A stretch of DNA of 64,000 nt from Gigaspora margarita. Lineage: Eukaryota > Glomeromycota > Glomeromycetes > Diversisporales > Gigasporaceae. The DNA lies in NCBI GenBank assembly GCA_009809945.1, contig WTPW01000370.1:380857-444856 (forward strand). The letters run 5' to 3'. Of the stretch, positions 11,641 through 24,070 are shown in pieces. Below the pieces are notes generated by a model, which saw only the letters and a program-made list of their open reading frames with translations, was not told the origin of the DNA and searched no databases. Position 1 is the stretch's first letter, and the number at the start of each line of letters is the position of its first letter. The translations under genes were made by a program, and so were the position numbers.

Positions 11641-12152
11641 TTACATGATTTGTCACAGGATTATTATGGGAAGTGATTTTAATATAGAATTTAGAATGAT
11701 CTACATCATATGATAAAATTTTTTTCATATAAAATTGATGAAATCATTTATTTTAAGCTTGTCTTTTACAAGAACAAATATACTTTTATGCAAATATCAA
11801 GTTAGAATCTCACAAAGATATATAAAAAATACCTACTAAATGTTTTTGAGTATTATTTGTAATACCAAAAATAAAGAATCTCACCTGTAAAGTTGGGTAT
11901 AAATTGTCTTCTGTAATCCAGTATAATTTAAAACCCTAATTGTGAAATAGGCACTAATATCACCAATTAAAACTGATTTGATTTACCAAAACAGACATAT
12001 TACTAGGCAGTACTTTTGAAACCTATAAATATAGGTGAATCAAGGTCAGAGTCATAACCAAAAGGCAGTTGGATAAATGATTTTGGGAGTGTGAACACAT
12101 CAAAGTTTTACGTTCACCTGAACATTGTTAAACTGGATTAATTAATAATTTA
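11641..12152. other. AT-rich filler
   Basis: No gene or RNA seen. Parts near 11640-11760 resemble sequence at 15790-15920 in inverse orientation. Confidence 0.45.
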
Positions 12153-12308
12153 CTGCTGTTTTCATAAATTCTGGGACAACTAATAAAAATTATCAGCTGA
12201 ATTCGATAAGTTTCTGAATTCATATTATCGAAACACTGAATTTAAAAACTTATTGAATTCGGCCGAAAATAATTTTTATCAGTTGTCTTGAATTTATGAA
12301 AACAGCTG
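12153..12308. mobile_element. TA-flanked MITE
   Basis: The ends CTGCTGTTTTCATAAATTC and, inward from the right, CAGCTGTTTTCATAAATTC are bordered by TA (12151-12152 and 12309-12310). The arms continue inward for about 75 bp, so the element is nearly a full hairpin. Confidence 0.8.
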
Positions 12309-12839
12309 TAAAAGAATAAAATAAATGAATAGGTGAAGTTACAGTCAGTAGTAACAACTTTGTTTTTTATCTTGTTATTTTGTTAAATGCATTACAATTC
12401 TGCCACCAACTATAATCCCATTACTTGTGTCATTGTAGCTAATAAGTTCTGCATCAAAAATTTTTTACAGTAAACCATACAATACCTCTATTACAAACTA
12501 GTCCATTTGAATATGATTTCGAAAAGATTCATAAGGCATTTTAGAATGAAGCTACCACTGATGATTTAAAATTTGGCCAAGCTCAAGCACCATCAGTTGT
12601 AGTACCCATAAACTATTTTAAAGTAGATTTGCCTAATGGAACTAGATTAATTCACAAGGTCGAGCCTAAATAGCAGTTTGATATGCAGTAAAATTTTGAA
12701 TGTTACATACGTACACAGGTACATAATTAATCTGTGATATTTATTTGTGCACCTGTAAAACAAGCCTTATTTTGATTCATTTTTAAATGAAAAAATTTTT
12801 CTTAAATTATAGTGCAGTTCTTTGCAAATTATTAGAGGC

Positions 12840-13345
12840 ACTACAACATGTTAGTCCTTCCCTTTGACATTTTGATGTGCTTTGCGCTAACGGTGTAATT
12901 TAAATGGTCACCAATCAACCAGAAGATGAAAACAATATTAAAATGCTTAATTTAAAAAACCTTACAATCCAACAATTTGAGATTATGATCAAGTAAGCTA
13001 TTTATATTAGAATTTTAATTTATTTTAAGTAGCAAAAAAAATCTAAATATATTTAAATTTATACAGATATATTTACAGAGGAGTAATCTTACTTGAAACT
13101 CATAATGCATCATTTATTTTTGAGCTTATGCTTATTGCTTGCAAATTCTTTTTGTTGAATTAGCTAAATACCTTGAAATTCATTTAATTAAAACAAAAGC
13201 TCATTGGCTTCATTTAAATTTTACTCGAATTTATCAAAAAATTTTTCAAAATAATGAGCTTCAAAAATTGCAAAAATGGTGTAATGATATTGTGGTAATG
13301 TACCTTGATAAGATTTTTGAATCGGAAAATGATAACATATAGAAA
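12840..13345 (+). pseudogene. BTB/POZ-BACK protein gene remnant
   Basis: The first part reads FDVLCANGVI, then PEDENNIKMLNLKNLTIQQF up to a donor site, as in the end of a BTB domain. A 74-bp intron (12993-13066, GTAAGC...ATACAG) follows. Exon 2 continues as YIYRGVILLETHNASFIFEL. After a frame change near 13140-13150 it reads VELAKYLEIHLIKTKAHWL and ELQKLQKWCNDIVVMYLDKI, the start of a BACK domain. The family members I know (Rhizophagus-type BTB proteins, often adaptors for Cul3 ubiquitin ligases) run several hundred residues further; this copy stops soon after. A stop follows the GVI segment, and one frameshift is seen. It is a broken, truncated host gene copy; the intron shows it was not retrocopied. 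Weak coding-like sequence upstream (12510-12710) may or may not belong. Confidence 0.8.
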
Positions 13346-13689
13346 TTTGCAAAGTATAAGTTTCAAGAATTTAATAAAAAAATGTTTCTCCAGGTGTATG
13401 TATTACTTGCACAAATAAGTAGATGCCCCGATTTTTAGCATGTGAATTTGAACTGCCTTAAAGGTATTTAGCTTGAATTCAAATTACACTGAAGATCAGG
13501 ATTTTTTAGTATATAACGAATTTCACGAGTAAGTGTTGAAGAAAATATGTAATACAGTACAAGTCGATAAAGATCGATTTGAATATAATGAATAAAAAAA
13601 ATGAAACAGAAAACAATAAAAGAATTATTTTCATAAATATTAATGAAAAGGATCAATGCGAATATCAATGTAATTATTAATAATTATTA
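13346..13689. other. AT-rich DNA after the BTB remnant
   Basis: No continuation of the BACK domain, no other gene and no repeat that I can support. Confidence 0.5.
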
Positions 13690-14151
13690 GCATATGGGCT
13701 GATTTTTGGAATTTATAAGTAGAGTGTATTTTTTAAAAACTTTGAAGCTAAATAACATCTGATCTACTGGTCCGTTTTAAATGATTTTTACTACCAAAAT
13801 GTTGTCTCTTTGAGACGATTCCAACAAGCCCAAAATCATTAAAATCCAATCACAGGATCGTGAGATAATGCGCTGTCAAATAGTGATGCACCTAAAGAGT
13901 GGGGTTGATTGGTTAGACATAGGTCTAACCAATCAACCCCACTCTCTAGGTGCGTCACTATTTGACAGCGCATTATCTCACGATCCTGTGATTGGATTTT
14001 AATGATTTTGGGCTCGTTGGAATCGTCTCAAAGAGACAAACATTTTGGTAGTAAAATCATTTAAAACGGACCAGTAGATCAGACGTTATTTAGCTTCAAA
14101 GTTTTAAAAAAATACACTTTACTTATAAATTCCAAAAATCGGCCCATATGC
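13690..14151. mobile_element. Near-perfect 460-bp palindrome (foldback MITE)
   Basis: The arms 13690-13920 and 13921-14151 are nearly exact inverse copies. They start with GCATATGGGC, contain 'gatctactggtccgtttta' and 'aatccaatcacaggatcg', and meet at 'ggttagacataggtctaacc'. The inner blocks match the element at 7682-7997. The near identity of the arms implies recent arm homogenisation or recent insertion. I found no convincing target duplication. Confidence 0.8.
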
Positions 14152-14289
14152 ATTATTGTTATTATTGCCATTATTAATAAAATATATAATACATAATTAT
14201 TATCAGTAGTTTATTACATTACTGTGAACATAGTGAAAATCAAGAGAATCAGCGTAAATTTCATTTCAATATACTGTATACTGTGCAGT

Positions 14290-14405
14290 GGAATTTGGGA
14301 CAGGATTCGGGATGGGATTTGGTCAAAGTTTGGGATTTCGACAGCCCAAATGGGGTTTTGCCAGTTTGGGATTTGTCCACTTTGGATTTGGGTTTGGGTG
14401 GGATT
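14290..14405. repeat. G/T-rich motif cluster, possible hAT end
   Basis: 'gggattt' and 'tttggg' recur many times within about 115 bp, preceded by 'cagtggaatttggga'. Motif clusters like this mark hAT subterminal regions elsewhere in the window. No matching right end was found, so this may be a broken copy. Confidence 0.4.
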
Positions 14406-14429
14406 TTAAAAATATATAGCTTGGCCGGT

Positions 14430-14840
14430 ATGTATAGATACATCCTGAATTCTAACTATAGTGACTACTGTACTATGTTTTAATTCTTTTATACTATGCC
14501 ATGAATTCTAACTATTATGCTACGTCCTAAATCTAAATATAACAAACCAAACTATCATGTTCCTAATTCTAACTATCATATTATGTTCTGAATCTATTAC
14601 TAAGCTATGTTCTGAATTTTAATTATTGTGCTACATCTTGAAGCTAAATACCATGATCTAATTACTATGCAATATTTAGTTCTAATGCCCCGAGTCTAAC
14701 TACTATGCTACACTTAATTCTAATGCCCCATGAATCTAACTATCATGCTACATCTAGTTCTAATGTTCTGAATTTAACTACTATGCTATGTCCTATTATG
14801 CTACATTCCAAATCTAACTACCAATACTGTGCTATGACCG
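14430..14840. repeat. Degenerate short tandem repeat
   Basis: The phrases 'gaatctaactat' and 'tatgctacatcc' alternate about every 25-35 bp with many changes. No coding sense is apparent. Confidence 0.6.
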
Positions 14841-15790
14841 AAGAGACAAAATTTCGAAATCTCTATTGAATCAGCAAAATTATTCTAGTGAACATATTAA
14901 CAAATAGCAACTCAGCAACTGTGGCCCCAATAACAATGACCCTGGAAAAAAATATTAGAAATAATAATAACGATAATATTTTTGCTAGTAAAGAATTTTT
15001 TATTACAAAAAAAAACAAAAAAAAAACAACATAAAAACGATATAAATAAACAAAATACTTATAAAAAATATATTTTTATCCCATCTTTTTGTAATAAAAG
15101 AAATTTAGATTAAATTTTTAATAAACACTATTTATGAAAAATGTTGAACAATAAATTATACTTACTAGCTTCGTTTAATCTTGAGTTTCAAAATTAGAGA
15201 TCTGCAAATATCCATACCAGGCACTTGTGTCTTGTATTATACCCGTGCTATAATTACAAAAGCACTAGACACTTTTATAGACATGGGCACAGAGTACTAG
15301 CACTAAAGTGCTAACTCGTGCCTAGCATTTTACATCCATACTTCAAAATTCGTGGTAAAATTTTTGTACTTCAAAACAAATTTAAGATTGGTGTTATAAC
15401 ATAATAAAAAAAATTATAAAATTAAATTAATATATATAATGAAAGGTGAAAAAACTTTTTACAAGTAAAATAAGGACTAAAAAGACTGAACTAAGTAGAG
15501 AAACGAACTATACCTGAATTAATATGTTATCTACTTATTGTACAATAATTTTTTCAAATTTTCTCTACTATGCTAATAATGTACTCGCATTTTGAAGATG
15601 AATTTTGTCAAAAGTTCTTATTCTAATGCACCTAGTAAATTACTTTTAATATGAAAAACTTGTAAGCTTGAAAAGAATCTTGCAACAATATACAAAATAA
15701 TTGCCTATATTCGAAGACATAGTATTTTACAACAAGAAGTATATTTTTTATATTTTTTATATCGTTTAATTCGTTGAAACCTCAGAAATA
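14841..15790. other. AT-rich filler with a weak MITE candidate
   Basis: The segment 15212-15332 is rich in 'gcac' and 'gtgc' on both strands, with 'caggcact' and 'gtgcctag' near its two ends, as in small hAT MITEs, but I found no target duplication. The rest is low-complexity DNA. Confidence 0.4.
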
Positions 15791-15929
15791 ATTTTATGTT
15801 AAAGCGTATAGTATACTATGAATAAGATTTTATTGAAAATTTTAAAAATGTAATTTAGTTGATTTGTGTAATTTATGAAAATCATATGATAAAAATTTTG
15901 ATGTGACAAATCATGTGACTGATAATTTT

Positions 15930-16230
15930 ATATATAATTGCTATTTAAAATTAATAAGGATTTGTTTTTGACAAAGTTACATTTTGAAATTGTACAAAAT
16001 TAGCAAAATTTTAACTTGGTTTTTAAGCTCAATTTTTTTTCTTTTCTTGTTCTATATACCTATAAAATTTAAGTTAATTAGTTAAGCTAAAAAGGATTTT
16101 TTAGCTCAAAGTTTATAGTAAATTTATACATTTTTATTTAAATTTTTTATTATAAATTTATTTTAAAAAAACATGTCCTATAACTGTTATAAAAAAGGTT
16201 CTTCTGATTTTAATAGTTGTTATATTATTA
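15930..16230. repeat. Inverted partner of 9780-10140
   Basis: It reads as the reverse complement of the block near 9780-10140, for example 'gttacattttgaaattg' and 'taattagttaagctaaaa'. The stretch 15790-15920 may extend the match to 11640-11760. Confidence 0.6.
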
Positions 16231-16405
16231 AAATTGGCTTAATGGATTCCAAGATACTTGAATCAAGAAAAGAATATAAAGATTAGCAAATTCACTATTA
16301 TACAAAATATTATAATTTTAATGTTTTGTATAATAGTAAATTTGCAGATTCTAATATTTTTTTCTTTGATCCAAAGTATCTTGGGATTCACTAAGCCAAT
16401 TTTAA
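16222..16405. mobile_element. Palindromic MITE
   Basis: The left arm 'attattaaaattggcttaa' and the right arm 'aagccaattttaataat' extend inward through 'gattccaagatacttg' and 'tttgtataatagt' to a centre near 16315. No coding sequence. The 65-codon ORF across it is a palindrome by-product. Confidence 0.7.
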
Positions 16406-16411
16406 TAATTG

Positions 16412-16648
16412 GGGTCTGCCTTAAAAATGACCTTATGGGACTGTGTAGATTTTAAGAATAAAAATTAAAATTTCTAGCCAACCAGTAATTCAATTCATAT
16501 ATCTTTTTTATATTTTGTAAAACTCACTAAGCTCTACAAAATAAAAAAATATTTATTTGAATTAGATTACTGAATGGTTAGAAATTTTAATTTTTATTCT
16601 TAAAATCTACATAGTCCCATAAGGTCATTTTTAAGGCAAAGACCCCAA
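16412..16648. mobile_element. Inverted-repeat MITE with GGGGTCT ends
   Basis: The ends GGGGTCTGCC and, inward from the right, GGGGTCTTTGCC lead into arms of about 85 bp ('aaaaatgaccttatggga', 'attttaagaataaaaatt'). AATT borders both ends. It abuts the palindrome at 16222-16405. Confidence 0.7.
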
Positions 16649-16649
16649 T

Positions 16650-18262
16650 TTAGCTACTATTAGAATTAGAAAAATTCTTACTATAACTTTATTTAAAGCT
16701 AAAAGGACTTTACTTAATAGAACTTTTTTTAATCTTTAAAGAAGTTTTTTATATTATTGCTTTAAATATTAATATAATTTTATAGAATTGTAAATAAAAA
16801 ATATATCAACTTAAAAGAAGATTATTATTGAGCTACCTGGAATTAAAAACTAAACCTTTAAATTAAATGCTAAAGAATGTATATTTAATTTCTTTTTTTG
16901 CAAATAAGCTCTACATTTATAGAATTTTATTATTATTTATATGATTTATTATATAATATAATTTCAAATACAAACTCTAATATATAATGTATAAATTTAG
17001 AACTAATTTATTCTTATATTAAACTTTGCCTAATTTAGCTATTCCATTTAACTATTTTAAATTTTATGCTACAACTATTATATCTGTAATGTATTCTTCA
17101 TATTTTCTATCTTTTTACCAATGTTCTTCTATACAGATGGCTAGTATTTACTAAAGATAATTGAGACCCCAAATATTTAGTATGGAGGTCATATATTATG
17201 CATTTTAGCAAAAATACCCAAAATTTAAGAAGTACAAAAACAGTTTTTGGCAATTATTTCTTGGCCTCCAATGGTCCTATTTGAATGAACTGTTTTAAAA
17301 TAAAGCTTTTAGTTAGGCACATCTAACAAAAAAAGGTTATTCAATTCTGATTACTAGATTAAAAGTTATTTAAAAAATATAGGTTTGTTATTTTTTAGCA
17401 ATTAGATCAAAATTAGCCAAAACCTAGTTATGACCTATATAAGAGATATTTGGAGTTCTGGCAATTGTAATTTTAAATTTACTCCTTGTATAGTACTAGC
17501 TATTCTACTATTTAACTTCTTAGATCCAATTATTACTCTTTTTAGCACCAAGTTCATACTATTGGTTTTAAGGCTTTCAACATATTCTGCTCACAAAACT
17601 AGTTGATAGTACTTATATGTCCAATAATAGTCTTGTGCTGTACTTATATACATTAATAGAAACTTCTAATTATTGGTAAGATAAGGGTATATTGCATGAT
17701 ATTGTCATTCTTAACAAGATTTATAGCAAAAGTACTACTTCTAGCTTTTTTCTAAATTAGTTGGTATTTAATATTGATATGCTTTTGTGATGCTATAGTA
17801 CTTTTTGTATATGTTACTCATCTCTAACCCAGTACACTATAATACCTTTTTTAGATTATTATACATTTTCTATATACAAGCCAAATCTCTAAATATTAGA
17901 TAAACCAGTCTTTGTATATACTAGAAATAGTTCTTCTGATTAGCTAATTCTTTACTATATTTTACTACTTTTTTTACTACTCTAATTTTATTACTATTTA
18001 GTTACCCTTCTATGCACTTATCCAAATCTTCAAAGATGTTAGAGTTATCTAAAACATTTCTAGCTTAGGACTTATATATACAACCTTTGTATAATAGAAA
18101 TTTTGTAATATTTACTATTACATATAATACCTTTTTTCCAAGTGGAATTTCCTTTTAGAAAATTTTAACCTCAACTTGTACTTCACTTGGACTTCCACAG
18201 GGCTTCATATTCAATTATCGCTCAATGTTTGGTTACAGAAGCACTTTGCTTCCAGACTAACT
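16650..18262. other. AT-rich DNA without a recognisable gene
   Basis: I looked at both strands for retroelement or host protein motifs and found only short, unconvincing similarity. 17240-17360 holds fragments resembling the blocks at 13690-14151. Confidence 0.45.
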
Positions 18263-18281
18263 TGAACTATCAACCTTGTTT

Positions 18282-18610
18282 TTTTTTTTTTTCCCTTCAC
18301 TTCTAATCCCAATGATGTACACCAACCAACCAGTCAAATCTGAATGTTCATGTTAATGGGGCGCAGTTGCTCATGCTTCCACTTGTAGTCAAGCCGTATC
18401 CAAACCAACTCAATGGTAAGGGCATATTCTTTAAACCACTACTACTAACCATTCTGACCCCACAGTCGTATACACTTATTGTGCTGTTTTCAGATGCATT
18501 TACCCTTGGTTCGCACAGCCAGCCCTGGCAAATCCAAGTCCGGATGGGGTGCATCCATCATATAGACGTCCTGGGTCCCTGTATCCCGCAGTGTTTCAGT
18601 TCTGCCTATG
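18282..18610 (-). mobile_element. 5'-truncated SINE copy
   Basis: A 19-bp duplication TGAACTATCAACCTTGTTT flanks it (18263-18281 and 18611-18629). A poly-T run at the left is the A tail of a minus-strand insertion. Read on the minus strand, it begins with the block GAACTGAAACACTG and CAGGGACCCAGGACGTC that is also in the SINE at 8657-9106. The tRNA-like head is missing. ORFs called here on either strand are not genes. Confidence 0.8.
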
Positions 18611-18903
18611 TGAACTATCAACCTTGTTTATAGAGTTCAGAATCTTAACCAATAAGCTATAAAAACATAAACCTATATATATATATTAAATACTAACTAA
18701 ATAAAATTTTTCTCAATATAATTATTAAAAAAACTTCTATCTGATTATACTAGCAATGCTCTTCTTAATGAAGCTATACTTCTCATTGACAAAATTTTTA
18801 TATTTATCTTTTTAATATTCCATTTTAGTACTTCTTCACTAACTAAACTTATTATCCCTTAAACCATCTAGTGACCAAATTTGGGCATTAAAATTTTTTT
18901 ATA

Positions 18904-19613
18904 TAGTGCTCCAAGTCACTTTTCATCAGCTCTACAAAAAAAAATTTATAAAACATATTCTGATTTTCTCTAGATTATTATTCCATTATTGTTTTGAATC
19001 TTGCTCATTTTCAGAACAAATTATTCACAATTCCCTGGTTATTTTCATAGAACCATGATAAATTCCAGGTAAAAATCAAATCTGGTTAAGTTACAGCTTC
19101 TAATTTTTTTGTACTTCATTATAATTAGAAGCTTAATCTTACCTGGATTTGATTTTTACCTGGAATTTATCAGAATTTTATAGAAATGACCAGGGATTTG
19201 TGTATGTTTTGTTTCAAAAAATGAGCATTTTTCAGAACGATAGTGTAGTGATAATTTGTAGAAATTGAGATACATCTTTTGAAAAACTTTTTATAGGGCA
19301 AAAATCTCATATATTTTTAATAACCTAATTTTTAAATATTTTTAAAAATGTAACCAATAAAAACTATTGTTTTTCATAAGTACTATCCAAATTATTGGTT
19401 AGAATTTTAAAAAAGTTTATAAATTAAAGTTATAAGTATTTAAAGCTATTATGTTTTCAAAATTTTGATGTTTAATATAAAAAAACTTTAAAAAAATTTT
19501 TTATAATTTTTTTATCCAATCAGAATTAGTATATAATGCCTTCTAATTGGTTAAAAAGCATTTACATATACCCCAAATTTGGCGCATTTGATGTGAAGTG
19601 ACTCGGAATACTA
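18904..19613. mobile_element. TA-flanked inverted-repeat element with inner palindrome
   Basis: The outer ends TAGTGCTCCAAGTCACTT and, inward from the right, TAGTATTCCGAGTCACTT are bordered by TA. An inner inverted repeat of about 100 bp per side ('attccaggtaaaaatcaaat' with its inverse) centres near 19110. The length of 710 bp and lack of ORF fit a non-autonomous Tc1/mariner-type element, possibly with another MITE inside. Confidence 0.65.
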
Positions 19614-19799
19614 TATAATTTTTATAATTACTTAAAATTTTATTAAGCTATTTCTAAGCTAAAATAAAAAATATAGCAAATAATTAATTAATAATAATAT
19701 AAATTTTAAAGTGATTTCAATACTATTAACTTTTTAATATTGCCAATTCTAAACTTATAAAAATTTCTTTAAAATTTTTAAATTTATATATGACTAACA

Positions 19800-20110
19800 T
19801 TTTGGTGGTTGTTTCATTTAAATCGGACCACTGCATCAAAAGTTATTTGCTATCAAACCTTTAAGAATTTTAATAGAATATTTTAAATAAACATGAATAT
19901 GAATATTGACCAATCAGATTTTGCAATCCATATTTAGTCAAAATTGGTGACTATAAAGAGGGTTTTTATTAATAAAATTGATAAATTTTTTTATGATAGT
20001 GATTATAGGTGTTTTGTGACAATAAGGAGGTTTTTACTATATTAAGTCCGTTGCACAATATTGTGTGCTTATATAGAGGTGTGACTATAGAGAGGTCAGA
20101 CTGTTATAAA
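19800..20110. repeat. Fragments of DNA transposons
   Basis: The start resembles the 'accaaaatg...ggacca' block of the 13690 palindrome family. The end, read on the minus strand, is AACAGTCTGACCTCTCTATA followed by GTCACACCTC, similar in style to pogo/Tc1-type ends. The matching left end is missing. Confidence 0.4.
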
Positions 20111-22157
20111 TCAATATATTTTTTTTATGATTTAAAAATAAATACCACTATTTTGTAATCTTATTTTCAAATATTATAATATAAAACTTTTTTTAAATAT
20201 TTAATAAAATTAGATCAGATATAATTGATTTACATTTTAGTAGCCAAATTGGCCGCTAAACCTGACGGTTTAAGGGACAATTAGAAGCACTCGTAATCAG
20301 ACTATTGTTGATTAAAATGTGAAAAGTGTGAACTATCAATCATACGCTTAAAGATTTGTCTGAACACTAAAGACTAAATAATTAATTATACAGGGTATAT
20401 TAAAGGGTATTAATGATCTGTGTATTCGAAGACAGTCTAGTAATCGAACGACTTTTCTTACAAAAGCTTTAATAAGAGATATAAATTGCTAATTACCGGA
20501 GTTAAACCTGTATTCTCCTAATTCTAACTGGACAGCGCCCACGCCCAACTAAATAGCAACCATAAACAAAATCAACTTCTTTATCGGCTGTCATTGACTT
20601 TATCTTGTGCCGCAATCTCAAACATTAGAAACATTAGCGCATGAATTGGCATGACATTCTCAGGTGAGAAACGATTCTGATACCGTAAGGATGCCTTTAT
20701 GAGTATATGTTTATGTTTGTATCTTATCCTTATTTAGAGGATAACGAAATTATCAAGAACAAAGAGTTCCTTTGTATGCATGCATCCATTACAAATCTTC
20801 ACCGTAATTAAAAATCTTCATTGAGGCACGTACAAATATCTATGAAACAATTTATTCAAGTAATCACATCCAAAAAACCTTCTATTTCAAAGGAATTCAC
20901 ATTAATGTATGAGAATTTAGCCTCTTTTACAAATCCGCATGCAAAGCTTTTCTTCGAATATTTTTATTATGCATACACAAGGCTTTCATATATTTCCTTT
21001 AAAATCTTGTCTGAATTATTGGTTACAAAAATATTTATTGTTCTTAATAGGACAACAGAAACTTATTTAGCGTAATAATAAAAATAAGTTTATCAAAAAG
21101 ATAGTTACACCAGAACCTAACTCTAGAATTGGAATTTCCAGTCTTTAAGGAAGTAGTTTAAATAGAACAATATAGCAATATGGGTTTCATATTTAACTTA
21201 TTTCGAAATAAGTGTGAGCTTAATGACACTGTTTTCTGTTTTAAATTTCGATTAGAAAATTAAATAGGCGTAACCAATGGCAAAAATAGGTGTTTTAGAT
21301 AAACATTCATCAGTAAACGATTATATAAATATGTATAAACTTTAAAAGTAGAATTTGTACGTCACTTCTTTGTGTCTGAAATCGGATATCGAATTATTAA
21401 TTCTGCAACCCCCTATTTTTACTTTAATAGTATTAATAAAAATTCCAAACATTAACACGAATTTTAAATAAACGTTGATCGTCAATTTCCAACATTGACT
21501 AATTTAAATATTGATAATGGGTTTCAAAGAGAAATTAGTGTGATTGGGATTTGGGCGCGTTCGAAATGGATCGGGGAGATATAATATATTTGTTGAATTA
21601 AACTATTTACAAATCACGAATTTGCTTAATTAAACCATACAACTACTATTATATACATAAATGATATTAAAATTTCATTCTCTCAATTAACCATTCGTAA
21701 TCACTATTCGATTTTTAGGTTTCAATATAATTGAATTTTGAAACATAAAGATTGTCAAAAACACAAAGCGATAAATACCAAGGTGTTTGAAATGACGATT
21801 TTGAAACACTTTAACCCTACGCATGATTATATAAGAGATTGAATGAATATTTTACTTTAGTAATGATGAATGGGCATAAAAAGCTTAAGGTCGATTAATT
21901 TGAGTTCATTTCTTAGTAATTCTTAATAAATGATTTCAATTAAATTTATATGGTATGTACGTACGAACCTCTATAGACATCAATCTTAATTAAGCTTGTT
22001 AATTGGAATTATGACAATTTGAACCAATCATACGGCACTTGGTATTTTATATTTCGTGTGACTTATACCCCTAGTATATGACCACTAGAAAAAATTTTTT
22101 GATTATTAAATCTGCAATTGATTTGTATCTGTGTATCTTATGAGCATCATCTACCTA

Positions 22158-22260
22158 TCTATACTATTAAATCTCTATAATGTGTCCGCGTTAAAAACGT
22201 TCTGATTGGCTTGCTTATGCATACACACACACATGAATGTTGTCAATAAAACCGGTATTT

Positions 22261-22295
<35 letters not shown>

Positions 22296-23185
22296 TTATG
22301 TTGTCACGAGATAAATTGATCTCTCCGAGGCTAAAAGTTTAATTGCGCTGTAAATCCAGTAAATAAATAATCAAGGAGCCACAAATCTTAAGGCTAAGTA
22401 ATATTCACTAAAATATGACTCATGTGTTGACCACAAATAATCAAAAAGCCACAAATATCAAAGCTAAGTAATATTTTATGACTTATGTGGTGGCCGCAAT
22501 ATGGTAAATCTCCGCATTAAAAACGTTCTGATTGGCTTGCTTATGCATACACACAAACATGAATGTTGTCAAGAAAACCGGTATTTGGATTTTTTTTTTG
22601 CCTTATGTTGTCACGAGATAAATTGATCTCTCCGAAGCTAAAAGTTTAATTGCGCTGTAAATCCCGTGAATAAATAATCAAGGAGCCACAAATATTAAGG
22701 CTAAGTAATATTCACTGAAATATGACTCATGTGATGACCGCACATAATCAAAAAGCCACAAATATCAAAGCTAAGTAATATTCGCTAAAATATGACTTAT
22801 GTGGTGGCCGCAATATGGTAAATCTCTGATGTGCCTGCGTTAAAAACGTTCTGATTGGCTTGCTTATGCATACACACAAACATGGTTGTTGTCAAGAAAA
22901 CAGGATTGGGAGTTTTTTTTGTCTTATGTTATCATGAGATAAATTGATTTCTTCGAATTTAAAAGTTTAATTGCGCTATAAATTCCGTTAATAAATAATC
23001 AAGGAGCCACAAATATCAAGGCTGAGTAATATTCACTAAAATATGACTCATGTGTGTGATCGCAAATAATCAAAAAGCCACAAAAATCAAGGCTAAGTAA
23101 TATTCGCTAAAATATGATTTATGCGGTGGCCGCAATACGGTACAGTTATAATTATTTTTACTGCACGTCCGTGCAAGAATGCTAG
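22158..23185 (+). mobile_element. Non-autonomous Helitron
   Basis: It starts TCTATACTATTAAATCTC after an A and ends CTAG before a T. A hairpin GCACG-TC-CGTGC (23163-23174) lies 7 bases before the CTAG. These are the Helitron hallmarks, including insertion between A and T without a target duplication. The interior is three tandem units of about 320 bp, each beginning 'ttaaaaacgttctgattggc'. Each unit holds two subcopies of 'gccacaaatatcaaggctaa'. No Rep/helicase is present. Confidence 0.85.
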
Positions 23186-23627
23186 TAACAAATAACATTG
23201 GAATATGTATTCAATGCAATATAGGGAATTACACATCAAAAGAGCACCTATAACGGGTGCACCTTTATGTGCGTACGTACGTACTTAGTACTCACAGGTA
23301 GATTCGGACGGACATACGAAAATTATACTAAATTTCGTCGTACGTACGATTAATGTAGACTAGACTTACAAATACAAGCTTTTTATGTAGCCCTTTTTAA
23401 AGATTAAGGTTAGGTAAGCGCTAGTATTGTATTGTCTGCCCCGGCAAAGTATGTAGAAGTTATTTTAATCACTAGGTTTATATTTTTAACCACTACTCTT
23501 TACTAGATGGTACTTTTTTCGAGTTGAGGTTAATAGGAAAGTAACTTTGGTTCGACGAATTTTTTCTTTTACTAACCGTGCGAACTATCATGATTTCTAC
23601 ACGTCGTCCTAATTTGCGTTTGGAGTA

Positions 23628-23943
23628 CCGTATGTTTCCGAAAATAAGCTACCCTTTTTGGCCAAAAAGTTACACAAAAAAACGTGGGGGTAGCTTATTT
23701 TCGGATTGTTAAATTTTTTGAAAAATTGAAAAACGTACTAATAAAAAGTTGTCCGAATGCTATGAAATTTTTACAGTAGGTGTATTTCGTTATTCCGAAC
23801 AACTTTACTTAATCGCGCTTTTGGAGTTTACTTAGTAAAAAAAAAGCTTTATATGTAGCGACTGTTAACGATTTCTTTAAAAATTTTTCTGAAAATCTGG
23901 GGGTAGCTTCTTTTGGAGGTAGCTTATTTTCGGAAACATACGG
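23628..23943. mobile_element. TA-flanked MITE, pogo/Tc1-like ends
   Basis: The ends CCGTATGTTTCCGAAAATAA and the exact inverse at the right are bordered by TA (23626-23627 and 23944-23945). 'gggggtagcttattttcgg' motifs repeat inside. The ends resemble those at 11359-11613. It is private to copy A of the duplication. Confidence 0.85.
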
Positions 23944-24070
23944 TACCCTATGGGTGATTTACGTACTGGGTACCTATAACGGGAGTACCTTATGTGATTT
24001 ACGTATGTACGTACAATCCCGTGCCAATAAATAAATGAAGGGCTACATAGAGGTGTGCCGCAATAAAATA

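Noticed and set aside
17460-18180. Possible decayed Copia-type reverse transcriptase on the minus strand
   Set aside because: Only a few short stretches looked similar, in no consistent order, so I could not support it.
18348-18633. Overlapping ORFs on both strands
   Set aside because: The region is a 5'-truncated SINE with a 19-bp target duplication; the ORFs have no family match.
20821-21075. 84-codon ORF conserved in the duplication
   Set aside because: The counterpart near 50820 has frame-breaking indels and a different reading, so the similarity is at the DNA level only.
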